Assembly (NCBI GenBank): GCA_015501595.1
Contig: JADNRX010000003.1
Span: forward strand, 62,001 to 126,000
DNA length: 64,000 bases
Direction of reading: 5' to 3'
DNA from: Hymenopellis radicata
Taxonomy: Eukaryota > Basidiomycota > Agaricomycetes > Agaricales > Physalacriaceae
This document shows, piece by piece, positions 1-10,350 of the stretch. Each line of letters begins with the position of its first letter. Positions within the stretch are counted from its first letter, which is position 1. A program made the position numbers and the translations under genes. The notes under the pieces are model-generated. The model was given only the letters and a program-made list of their open reading frames with translations, ran no database searches and had not been told where the DNA came from.

Positions 1-563
1 AATTACTCAGTGAGTGGTGATTCACATTCAGATAGTGCACGCAGGGACTAATGTGGCCCGCTCTCAGACATTACCATAATTGTCGAACAACGAAGACAAA
101 GAAAAGAGCATGTCTTTGGTCCGCCTGGCAATGGCGTCTGGGATATGCCACAAGGACTTTGATTAGTTTCCAGTGCTATCCGTGCGTCTAGGGACTCCAG
201 TAACGTTGTATTCAGGCCAACTCGTGCCCTTGCAACCTGTTCGTTAGTTTCGCCACTCATCCGAGTGTAGCTCTGACATTCGTAGTGTTCAATGTTCTGA
301 CAATTAGGTTGTGGGCCGTCCTTTGCTTGACGAGGTCAGTGTTCTCGAACATTATCAATGTCTTCAGAGTTTACCCAATTCAGCATTACCACTGCCAATT
401 GCCATATCTGAACAATGGAAGATGTCGTCCACCGACAATGGCCACAGCACAAAGGATTCGTGGCTCGATCGCAGAAACGACCCTGGCATTGTCCACAACG
501 CGCTGGACTATAAAGAGTCGAGCGGCAGATCCTGTTTCTCATTGTCACCCATCGTTTTCCACT
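1..563. other. No supported gene; probable 5' region of next gene
   Basis: An open frame runs from about 285 into the gene that follows, but its first 93 codons look unlike the rest, and I place the start at 564. No repeat, RNA gene or motif was recognised here. Confidence 0.4.
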
Positions 564-1426
564 ATGCTCAACACCAAGCAGACAGTCTCCAACCAGCAGG
601 GCCTGCGCCCTCCCTCGTTGGTCATCAACAGCGTTCTTAGGACCGACCCAAAGCGCACCATGGATTGTCCCACTTCCCCCAGGGCATCCATGCACGTCAT
701 GTATTACCCTCACTCGCGCCCCACGTCCCCAGAGGTCGACGACATTCCCACCGGTCCCCGACCCATCTTCACCCAAAGCCACCCCAATGATCCCATCCCC
801 GAGGCCGCTGAGATGCTCGTCAAGATTCGCTCGTCCAGCGTCAGGACCTCGCGCACCACCGCGAGTTTCGCGTTCATGCGCCCTACCAGGGCAGATCCAC
901 CTCTGCCGTCGCTGTCCGAAGTCGCGGGTGATATGCCTATCAGCGTAGGCCGCCCCCGTTCCCGCTTCCGCAAGGCTATGCATAACGCGGGTGTAGTGCT
1001 CCGCATTCGCAAGAAGGACGTCGGGATCATGCACATTGCTCCCGCCACGCCGCGTGTTGCGGAGAAGGCGAAGGAGGACACGCCCAAGAACGCCTCGGCG
1101 GGCGGCTCCATCCTTCGGGGCGCCATGCCTAGGAAGTGGTCAAAGTCGAAGGCCATCGCCATCGCCGAGTCGTACGACGCGTTCGCGCCCTCGAACGAGT
1201 TGAAGCGCGCCAAGTCGTTCTCGGGAGTCTTCGCCAATGCTATTGTCGAAGATGACCTCGATCTCGACGATGCTACGCGCGAAAGCATGGGCACGTCGTA
1301 TATCCTGCACCAATCCATCAACTACCGCGAGATGGAGATTGACGGGAGCAGTGAACTGGGATATATGGTATGTTCCGATGCTCTTTGTCTGGGATTTGTT
1401 TAATGACCGTTGTTCCTTAGATCTGA
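564..1426 (+). CDS. Hypothetical basic Ser/Pro-rich protein
   Basis: Predicted 269 residues in two exons (564-1367 and 1421-1426). A GT..AG intron at 1368-1420 leaves only Ile plus stop in the last exon. The reading frame also opens upstream at 285, but the ATG at 564 starts the stretch with even codon use. The protein is rich in Arg, Lys, Ser and Pro, with SPR-type and RKWSKSK basic patches. No signal peptide, membrane segment or known domain is visible. The rich basic composition could mean a nuclear or cytoskeletal protein, but I do not recognise the family. The start codon and the tiny last exon are inferences. Confidence 0.6.
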
Positions 1427-2402
1427 GTCGCGTCCTCTTGCACATCATTTTGCGATGACTTATTATTGCGTTCGATTCTTGTATATCATGTTGAGAAGCA
1501 GTCAAATGTAAATGTAACACCATCCTACACTGCAACTACCTCCCCTATGCCTATGTTTTTACCACCCTCTATGTCATGCTCTCCTCTTCACTCTTTCTTT
1601 CTGGCAGTTGCAGTTGTTGTACTTATTTATTGGTTATTTTGAAAATGTACTTCATTTAAGAAATCTGCAGTCATCTTGTAAGTTCATTCGACGGGGTCTA
1701 TCTACGAAGATGCTCAACGTCGGGCTGGCTGTTTCCGAAGGCGAACAACTTCCCTTTTGATTCAAAGTGTCATTTCGGCATGTGGCGTTTAGACAATTTC
1801 TTGTCGCATACCCTGCTTTCTCCCGTACGATCGTTCGGGCTCGCCGCTCGGGTAGAAGGGCCCAAGAATGCATCTTGTTTGTCGCCAAGCTGATTGCCGG
1901 CAACTGAAAAAAAAAAAAGAGTTACTTTCGACAGCAGTGTTTAGCCCGGAACTCGGATACTGTCCGCTTAAATCCTCGCTTGCCAACGCTGATTGAAAAT
2001 TAAGCATACCACGCTTGCGACGCCATATCGACGCGGCTGCTTCAAAGTACAAGTCTCCAGTGGCGAGCATTCGCGTATATATTGAGGGAGTATCACGCAA
2101 GCCTACTTACGGGGATAGCCGTTGTGTATGCGCCACATCCGATTCTAGAGACCCCAGTCGAAGGCATGTTATGTACTTCTGCGGCATTCCCCGCCGCCTT
2201 CGACTTCTTGGCTCTCAAGCGTCGACGATCCGGGAATATATTTACAGACCGCCATTCAAGGTCGGTCCCGGTAACTTGCGTCGGAAGCCTCGCGTCGTAC
2301 CTGAGGCGCTTGAGAGATGGTCACTGGCAAGAAACGATGTATAGCGGCGTCAAGAATACACGGGATATGTAGGTGGGTAGTAATACAGCGAGAGGAACAT
2401 CA
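1427..2402. other. Intergenic region, nothing recognised
   Basis: Only short overlapping frames on both strands. A run of twelve A lies near 1908-1919. No TIR, tRNA or conserved domain was seen. Confidence 0.4.
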
Positions 2403-3442
2403 TCAAAATCCAAAACCAACATTCAAACCCATGTGTCCGACGTTGTTTTGCTTTTTCGGCAATGGAGTGCCTCGTTTATGTTGACCTCTCCTGGAGCCGA
2501 TGGGATAGACACACTTGTTGCCTCTTTTAGTGCATTGACTAAAGCCTTCGGGTCAGCTGTCAAGTTTGAGATTAAAAGTTTCGACATACTTGCAAGGTCC
2601 TCCATCCATGGGGCGTCCGCATGCAATTTTACGACTTCGACAGAAGAAACAGGCGAGGTTGGGAACCTTCTCGGATGTGGGAGACTCGACGCCGTGGTGA
2701 GAGAGTGAGTGGGGCGGCGACGGCTCCTGGAATGGCAGCCCAGGAGATACGCGGTGCAAATCCACAGCAGACTGCGGAGGCGAGCCGTGCGACATCTGCG
2801 AGATGCGTGGAGTGAACTCAGTGAAAGGGGAAGATGGTGGACGAATGGCGCGATCGCGAGGAGAATTGTCGATGTAGGGAGCACGCGGTTGAGTGTTGTA
2901 CTCATCTTGATAGTCGTGTATGAGGCTGCGAGGAACGGGATAGAGCTCGTGACGAGGAGCAGTCTGCGGTGCAAGATTGATATCAGCGATCTTCGCGAAA
3001 CAGAATCGAAGACCTCACATATGACTTGTCGACTTTCGACGGCGCGCCATGAGGAGCCATCATTGGTAGCATGGCACTGCCTTGTAGGTAATACCCGTCA
3101 GTGTATTCTTGAGGACCTCCCGCATACGGCAAAGCCTGAGATGATCAGTGGGCAAGGCTTCGCGATAGAGTACAGATTACTGACCTGGGCAGGATATCGA
3201 GGCTTCGGATTATGGTACGACGCTTGTGGTGGAGATGGTCGGTGTGAAGTATAGGACCCACTTCGATCGTATATAGCGGCTCCCAAACCGTATTGGCCGC
3301 TGTCGGTATAGGTGGCGGTGGATCCATCATCCCAAGTCGGCGCGTACTGATGATCCACCGACGCCAAGGGAGGGAGTAAACCGACTGGAGGTGAAAATTG
3401 GCCGGATGGATAGTGGCCTGAGGGAGAGATATAGTCTGACAT
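2403..3442 (-). CDS. Zn(2)-Cys(6) protein with C-terminal zinc cluster
   Basis: Four exons (3442-3185, 3135-3019, 2963-2590, 2538-2403) join in frame to 294 residues. Residues 1-210 are low-complexity, rich in Pro, Ser and Tyr. The zinc cluster follows at about 210-245: CFFCRSRKIAC, then C-NQ-C and a final Cys before VYPIGSRRGQ. The third intron splits the cluster between its fourth and fifth Cys, which supports the splice model. Known: such fungal clusters bind DNA, usually CGG-type half sites. Seen: the cluster is near the C-terminus and no Fungal_trans domain follows, unlike the classical Gal4 layout. Probably a nuclear DNA-binding regulator; targets unknown. Confidence 0.85.
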
Positions 3443-4913
3443 GGTGGATGTCAATGAAAGAGGCGCCGATGAGCAAAGAAGTGGGGTCACCGCTCTTTAA
3501 GAGGCATGACCAGCCCAGATGCGACCGAGTTGGGAGCCCTACTTTTGTTTGCTTCTTTCCCGTAGTGAGATTGACACGTGGGGCGTCATTATACTTCTAC
3601 GTTTTTGCTTGTCGACCGAGCTAATCAGGATGTGACTCGTTTTTCTGCCGATCCGCAAGTCTTTCATGATGGCCGCCACATTTCGCTCCAGTTTGAATAG
3701 CCGTGTACCGTGTCAGAGTCGCAGATGCGCTATTGAGGAGAATCAGGGAGATGGGCAATCGCCAAGCAATCGCTGCAAAAGCAGAGAACCATGCTGATTA
3801 CATCGTCGGGATCATTGGACTCGACCGAATATCATCAAGTCGGTGATGAGATTTGGATGGCCGACGATGAAGGCCAGAGATCAAACTATAAAGAGTAAGA
3901 TATAAGTAGCATTGCCGTAGCTGGAAAGGTACTTGAAGTAGGAATAATCAACTTCGCGGGCCCCCTCGTCACCAGGCTGAGTTTGAGGACATCCGAAAAT
4001 CAGAAAGGGCGCTATGATAGGCATGAAGCCTCGCTGAAAGCTCATGGGGCTTTGCATCGTGGCTGCATATGCATCAATTCAAAACTGGCGATATCATTTA
4101 CTGAACAAGCTCAACATATTTGGCGGAGTCCAATCGCCAGTAAGGAGGTACCGACGCTAGAGCGAGGTTCTCCACGAAGTGGTGGCAGTACATAAGGGGC
4201 ATATACATAACCCTGTTATGCATTTCGACCTCAGCGACCAACGTTGACTGGCAGTGACCAAACTCAGGGCAAGACGCGTGATCCAGAAAAGGTAACCCGG
4301 CATACCCCGGGCGTACTCGGTCTTCTAGTGAGGATGAATCTGTATCAATTGCCGACTTAATAACGCTCTGCGAGAAGAAAGAACGCTCCGAACAACCCAG
4401 TAACTTGCGAAGCAAGCCGAAGAGAGATTCTTGCTCTACATATGATCTCGGACCTCTGAGGGTCAGGTACGCGCTTTTTACGCGTGTATTCGAGCTAATT
4501 TAAAATACTTCATGCATCAGACTACAAAATCGTGATGTGGCGTTCCCTATAGCCCAGATGGCTGCTTATTGGAACCAGTCGAATTTCAGGAACGGTGTTA
4601 CAACCTCGCGGAACACGCTGGGGGGCAGTAGTTTTAACTACAGCAACCTTTCCCGACTGTGCCTTACTGGACACTCGGCGAACGGCTGAAGACAACGGAG
4701 GGGTCAATTCGATCGCCTTCCAAGTGATGCGCGAACGAAGCACGCACAACAGGTGCGGTTTGCGTCACACCCCATATATGCTGATAGAAAGTCGCAAACC
4801 AGTAGATTAGAATCTTCCTGAGAGTGTTTCCCGTCGCGCAGAAGGCTGACAAGTGACCTGAAGACAGTAACGCCATGTCACGCCTGGTGTTGAGGTGGAA
4901 ACGTAGATTCCAC
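3443..4913. other. Gene-poor stretch upstream of tRNA-Pro
   Basis: Only short unrecognised frames on both strands, for example 4098-4415 minus with no domain. 3443-3700 probably carries the promoter of the divergent zinc-cluster gene. Confidence 0.4.
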
Positions 4914-5001
4914 GGCCTGATGGTCTAGTAGTATGATTCCTTGTTAGGGTATCTGTGTACACTTCTCGAGGAGGTCCCGGGTTCAATTCCCGGTCAGGCC
5001 C
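4914..5001 (+). tRNA. tRNA-Pro (anticodon AGG), with intron
   Basis: The acceptor stem GGCCTGA/TCAGGCC pairs over 7 bp with discriminator C. The anticodon stem CCTTG/CGAGG closes the loop TTAGGG, giving anticodon AGG at 4946-4948. A T-arm GGTCCCGGGTTCAATTCCCGG is visible apart from the variable loop. An intron of about 16 nt (4950-4965) sits after position 37, the standard eukaryotic site. A T7 run at about 5025-5031 would serve as Pol III terminator. The body matches the tRNA at 32406-32485 except in the intron and one acceptor pair. Confidence 0.95.
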
Positions 5002-5123
5002 TGCGTCCATGATCGTACCAGTCAATTTTTTTATTATAGTTCTGTTCTGGTTACTGTGCTTTGCATAATTCCGTGAACACACCAACTTTTTGTCAAAACG
5101 ATCGACGGGCCCAGACCGCCCAC

Positions 5124-5446
5124 TAGGGTGGCGCAGTAAACCTCCGGGGGGGGTTAGTAACGGTATTGATACCGACCCCCCGGGAGGCCCTGGTTTTGAA
5201 ACTGTTAGTAACGGTTTCGATACCGGCACGTGCTTTTACCACGTGATGTGGCGCACCGCTCCGCCGCCCTCCGCCCGCCCTTATCCGCCACTTTCAGCTT
5301 GCCTGAGGGCCAGCGCGCCATCACGTGAATTTGTCACGTGTCGGTATCGAAACTGTACCGATACCTCGGCTGAGGTTTCAATACCATATCGATACTGTTA
5401 ATAACTGCGAGGTGTATCGAAACCTAGGGTTTACTGCACCACCCTA
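5124..5446 (-). mobile_element. hAT-like MITE, copy 1 (323 bp)
   Basis: The ends TAGGGTGG...CCACCCTA are flanked by a perfect 8-bp duplication CCGCCCAC (5116-5123 and 5447-5454). The inverted repeat extends imperfectly inward (GCGCAGTAAACC against GGTTTACTGCACC). The interior has repeated GGTATCGATACC-type words and CACGTG boxes. No transposase is encoded. 8-bp duplications and TAGGG ends are typical of the hAT superfamily, so this is a non-autonomous member by inference. It begins 122 bp past the tRNA-Pro 3' end. Strand is given relative to copies 2 and 3. Confidence 0.9.
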
Positions 5447-5584
5447 CCGCCCACGGAGCCGCGCCTTCTCGGCACCAAGGTGGCCGCCCATGACTAACGG
5501 ACCTATACCGCCATCCCATGCACCTCAAAGATCAATGTTGGTTAAAAGGAAGTATATTTAAGGTAGTCTTGGTACATTAGGATA

Positions 5585-5690
5585 CTCGAGAAGGCTGGCG
5601 GAAGGAGAGGAATGCCGAGGCGGTGGGAGAATACTCCCCTCCGCCGATATGCCGCGGACCGGATGTGCGGTCCGATTATTTTTATTTTTT
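5585..5690. other. GC-rich stem-loops followed by T-rich tract
   Basis: Two clear hairpins can be read: GGCGG-TGGGAG with CTCCCC-TCCGCC at about 5620-5646, and CGGACCG with CGGTCCG at about 5656-5675. A T-rich run follows to 5690. They lie inside the 674-bp element. This may be element structure or a structured transcript; there is no further support. Confidence 0.35.
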
Positions 5691-5889
5691 TGAGATGTTC
5701 ACGGAATTATGCAAAGGGCAGTAAACTCTTGTGCTTGAGCCTTGAAGCTTGACTCTTGAGCTAGTCTGAGTAGAACTGCAGTCGTACTTAATTCAATGTT
5801 GTTTATTCTTTTTTTCGTAGCAAATGTTCTTGAGCAGACAGGTCACGGCACGACCCGAGTAAATCGATCGTTGTAGGTTGCAGACGACG

Positions 5890-7662
5890 ATGACGAGCAC
5901 GTACAATACGCCTTTGGAACCCGTCTTTTCGTTCGTTGCAGAATGCCTCTCGTCGATGGAAAGGACTTTCTACAAGTTGCCTGGCTCTGCGATTATTGAA
6001 CGCTACGTCCGAAGCTCACACCAAAATGACCCCGGTCGGACACTGCTGGAACTCATCCTCTTCGCACTGGTCATTCGCACTCTGCTTCAGTCGCGAACGC
6101 GCGCTGAGAGGTCTGCCAAAAATTTTATAGAGTTTTCCGACAAGGTGCGTCGGCTTTATCTGCCCTCAGAACCTCAGGACTCAGGCTATTGCTAGGAAGT
6201 TGACGAACTCGTTGATGAATGGGTACCGGAACCGCTGGCACAACCGTTGACTGAACGAGAAGAGGCCGAGCTCAATTTTGCACCCGTTATTGTTGGCCAG
6301 AGCGGTCCCAAGCCCAAACTTGCGTCGACCGGCAAGACAGTGCTCAACCTCTCCAGTCTTAATTTCACCAATCTTGCTGGGAACGAAGTAATCAAGGACA
6401 AAGCTATCGATGCCCTCAAGAAATACGGCGTTGGGAGCTGTGGTCCTGCTGGGTTCTATGGCACCGTTGGTTACGTGTATTGACATCAACCCTATTCCCT
6501 CACTCATCACTTTCGTAGACGCGCACTTGGATTTGGAACGGGACATCGCCGACTTTTTGGGTACAGAAGCGGCTATCTTATATTCTCAAGGCTTCTCCAC
6601 CATCACTTCAGTTATTCCTGCCTTCTGCAAACGAGGAGATATTATTGTGGCCGACCGTAGCGTCTCCTTCCCAATCCAGAAGGGCATGCAGATCTCCCGT
6701 TCGACAATTCGCTGGTTTGATCACAACGACTTGAAGAGTCTCGAGGATGTTCTTATTTCCCTCGAGAAGGAACGCAAGAAGCGTCGTGCGCCCTTGACTC
6801 GTCGCTTCATCGTTACAGAAGGCATCTTTGAGAAGGACGGCGCCATGGCGGACTTGCCGAAATTGGTACGACTTTCGTTCCATTCACGCGATTAACCAAT
6901 GCTCACATACCCTCAGATTGAACTAAAGACAAAGTACAAGTACCGTCTCATTCTTGACGAGTCTTTTTCCTTTGGCACTGTCGGACGTACTGGACGCGGA
7001 CTTACCGAACTCTACAACGTGCCTGCATCCAAGGTCGACATGCTCATCGGTTCAGTCGCCATCGGTCTCTGTGCAGCAGGTGGCTTCTGCGCCGGAACCC
7101 AATTCGTCGTAGAGCACCAGCGCATTAACGGTCCTGGCTTCGTCTTTTCTGCCTCGATGCCGCCTCTTCTCGCCGTGAGCGGCTCTGAGGGAATCAATAT
7201 CCTACGTTCCTCCCCCTCCATCCTCGAATCGCTTCATGATAACACGCGTGCTGCTCGCTCTATCCTCGATAGAGTAGAAGGCATCACGATTCCATCGCAT
7301 CCCGCTTCTCCCATGATACATATTCAACTCAAGACGCCCTCGACGAGCAGTTTACATCCGGCTGCCGCTGCGCATCATCCTACCAAGCCTTCCAATCCCT
7401 CGTCGATCCTTCCAAGGGAGGCTAGCGCGTGGAACTGGGACATCGCGACAGAGGAGAATATTCTTCAGGACGTAGTGGAAGAGGCTTTAGCGCAGGGCGT
7501 CTTGATTTCGAAGGCCCAGCGTCTGAGGGGCAGGAAATGGTCGAAGTGCGGCCGAGTATCCGTCTCACGATGACTTCTGGGCTCACGAAGAAGGAGACGG
7601 AGAAAGCTGTTGGGATCGTCAAGGCGGCGCTGCAGAAGGTGTTGTCGAAGCGCAGATGGTAA
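5890..7662 (+). CDS. lcb1: Serine palmitoyltransferase subunit LCB1 (one-base frame break)
   Basis: Four exons (5890-6144, 6196-6469, 6519-6865, 6917-7662) give about 540 residues, a normal size for LCB1. The enzyme condenses serine with palmitoyl-CoA, the first step of sphingolipid synthesis, in the ER with LCB2. Seen: an N-terminal hydrophobic stretch (about residues 55-70), [43 protein letters not shown] and [10 protein letters not shown]. The last is the LCB1 form, which lacks the PLP-binding lysine of LCB2. The frame breaks at about 7527-7535: the C-terminal [11 protein letters not shown] continues only if one base is missing in the GGGG run. I read this as an assembly error. The gene is intact otherwise. 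Confidence 0.95.
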
Positions 7663-9695
7663 TCTATATTTGGTATAGTAAGTATGGCTCTTGGGGTACC
7701 TAATCATGGCGTCCCGCTAATTGTTCGTTACAGTATACTTTGAATGTCGTTAATCTCTAGACCTATACAATGCATTTAGCTATCAGCCGAAGCGGGATGC
7801 AGTTGTGGATTTACGCGACAAGTCAACCTTTTTGTTCACCGCCACTTTGGACCGAGTTTCAACGTCTCGAGAACTTCTGAATCTGATGGTCATTTACACT
7901 CGGGTTACTTGGGTGATTATAGAATCTTAACAGCTGTTCAAGCATCAGGACCAGCCGCAAATCGTCGGTCAATGAAACTCGTTGAAGTCTATTCAATTAA
8001 AGACGGGGCCACCCGCTTTTCTGACATTTGAAGACGGGATCTCTGCTCTAGTCTCTTCTGATGTGTTGGGTTATCAATCAGTGACATACAAGATAGGGAG
8101 ACGAACAACATCGAGTGAGTTGGTCGTTCGGGAGTAAGCGCGCTGATTTAGCGTTGCACGTCAATGATGATTCCTGTCTGGAGCTGGTAACTATCTATGC
8201 TTGATACCCAATGGCAAAAGACGCTAACAAGCCGCATTACAGGAGTTCCAGACTCGAGAACGAGGGTGCCTTCGTGTTTGTGGCCATATAGCAGGCAACA
8301 TGCATATGACATTGTCATGTACGTGCGTCTTCTTAGTACCCGCGTCCACACACCCTTGAGAGCGATTCACACCCAAGACAACGGTGGCGAGCTCTTCCCG
8401 AAAGCTCGGTCCACGAGGAGGCCGCCTATTTCCCCACCATACCTTCTTGTGCCTATCTGGACTTCACACGACCGCCGTGTCCAAACGTCGCAGGCTCAAC
8501 ATGTACACGGTGGGCTCATATGATCAACTTGTACTTACCAGTGCGAGTTCTGGGCCGGCGATGGAGAAGACGAGAAAGGCTGCGCGCCGGAAGCTGTGGT
8601 CGTAGTAATCTCGCCTAGGCCGGCGCATCGATATCACTAAATCACTATCAGCTGGTGCGGGAACGAAATCACACTCTTTGGTCTTTTTGCTGTTTGTTGT
8701 GAAGTTCGCCCTTGGACCGGGTTTCGACGGCTTGAGAACTTCGCCACGATCTGATAGTTCCCCGCGTCTCTGCGAATGGGGTGGAGGGGGCAAAACTTCG
8801 GTTTGTGCATGTTCATTCCCGAGGGCCGAGTAACGTGGTCCGACGCGGGAGCTCAAAAGAGGCAGATATCGTTGAAAGTAGACATCTTTAGAATGGAACA
8901 TGTTACAGATTACAACAGTTAGTTGGGGCTGCCGTACATAGAGAAAAGGGTAATCATCTGCGCGCGCACTGTCACCGAGAACACTGTGACTTTGGACACA
9001 TGGAATGGAACACACGTCTGCGGCGTGGCAGATTATGTGCGTCCCAGTGACACGGGGAACGGCTTTGCTTTTTTGTCCCCGAAAATCGTGTGTGCATGCG
9101 AAGGATCATTAGGACAATAGGCGTTATGAAGGCGATCCACACTGACAATAGGGTAAACTGGACGCGTGAATCAGATGGAGAGACGAGACCGCAGTGCCGT
9201 TGCCATCAGGAAAACTCGAAGACGAAAATACGTCGGATCCCTTTTGCTGGGGAGGTGTTTCCTCATTCGACCGGTGCTTCGTCTCTATTGGGCCCGAGTC
9301 GAGAGAAGGTCGCATGACCCGCGAAGACAATAGTGCGGCTGGGTGGCGCTATTGTTTTGAGCCTGCAATGATATCAAAGTGGCGGTGGTTCATTCAACTC
9401 AGCGGAATCCGAACAAAGTAAAGCAAAATGGCGACAACATTCATGATTCAATTGTATTTGTGTGCGGAGTTGTATCGTACAAATGGAAAGTTCGGGTGTG
9501 TGTGGTACAAGTGGTACAGAGGCTAAACGAGAGAAGTATGATTAAGTTTCTAATATATAAAAACGAGGGAGTATAACTACTATAGCATAATGAAAGCGAA
9601 GCGAACTGAGGACAGGGAGTGGGGGTGGGACGCAGAAAAATATATAAGCGCCGTGCAAGTCAAAGGTGGTGCATGGAGGAGGATGAGGATGAGAA
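7663..9695. other. Gene-poor region
   Basis: No product recognised. A minus-strand frame at 8524-9015 (163 codons) contains a moderately hydrophobic stretch (AAFLVFSIAGPELALV) that could be an exon of a membrane protein, but I cannot build a gene from it. The rest shows only short frames. Confidence 0.35.
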
Positions 9696-10350
9696 TTAGG
9701 CGACTGATATTTCAATGAAGCTGCGCCATCGCCACGAGTCCTCGTCTTTGAGGTCCATGAACGATTGAAGCGGCTGCAGCGATGCATGTTTTGATCGAGA
9801 CGAGATGGAGCGTGACTTTGTGGAGAAGAATGATGTGGACGTGTTGGTGAGGACGGTGGGAGACGACTGGGAGTATGCGTGCTGGCGGCGAATGGATGGT
9901 GGCAATTCGATGAAGGACTCATCATCATCGGACGACTCGTCGCTCGACATCTCATCATCGCCTTCGTCGTCCGTCATGCTCATAAAGTTTTGGCTGATCG
10001 TCGCCAGGACGGGCCGTTTGCCCTTTCCCTCGAGCCGGGCGAGGGCATCAGAGCGATTCAGGCGACGGTAGCGGGTCGAAGCCGAACTGGGTGTCCTCGC
10101 GATGGCGGGAGGGGACGGCAGAACGGTGCTGGGAGCTGGTTTGGGAGATGGAAGGAATCGTGGCGAGTCTGGTAGTGCCCTGTATACATATCGTTAGACT
10201 TTGAAGGCTTGTAAACAATGAGCACGTACGGTGGTAAAGACTCGGCATGGTCGAATGAAAGAAAAGACCTGAGGTCCTCTGCATAGTCGGATTGGAGAGC
10301 AAGAAGCCCGACGTGAAGAACGGCGAATAGGGTGAGCCTGTGCGGAACAT
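9696..10350 (-). CDS. Small Ser-rich acidic protein of unknown function
   Basis: Three exons (10350-10313, 10268-10230, 10179-9696) with introns of 44 and 50 nt add up to exactly 187 codons. The start reads MFRTGSPYSPFFT. The middle has an acidic Ser/Asp patch (MTDDEGDDEMSSDESSDDDESF, in two parts around residues 105-127) followed by Ser-rich sequence, and the end reads RWRSFIEISVA. It has no signal peptide, membrane segment or known domain. A TATA-like TATATAACC lies about 90 bp upstream. Exon 1 and its short intron are inferred from frame alone. Confidence 0.55.

Larger units (their letters stand above)
5051..5724. mobile_element. Outer TIR element, 674 bp, carrying a nested hAT-like element
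   Basis: The ends at 5051-5079 and 5696-5724 are inverted repeats of 29 bp with 2 mismatches, both starting TTACTG and containing TTTGCATAATTCCGTG. No coding frame lies inside. I could not find a convincing target duplication, so the exact boundary is open by a few bases. The 5124-5446 element is inserted within it; without that, the outer element would be about 343 bp. It starts 20 bp after the Pol III terminator of the tRNA-Pro. Confidence 0.75.

Noticed and set aside
8148..9015. Possible membrane protein gene
   Set aside because: Only one moderately hydrophobic stretch; no consistent exon chain could be built on either strand.
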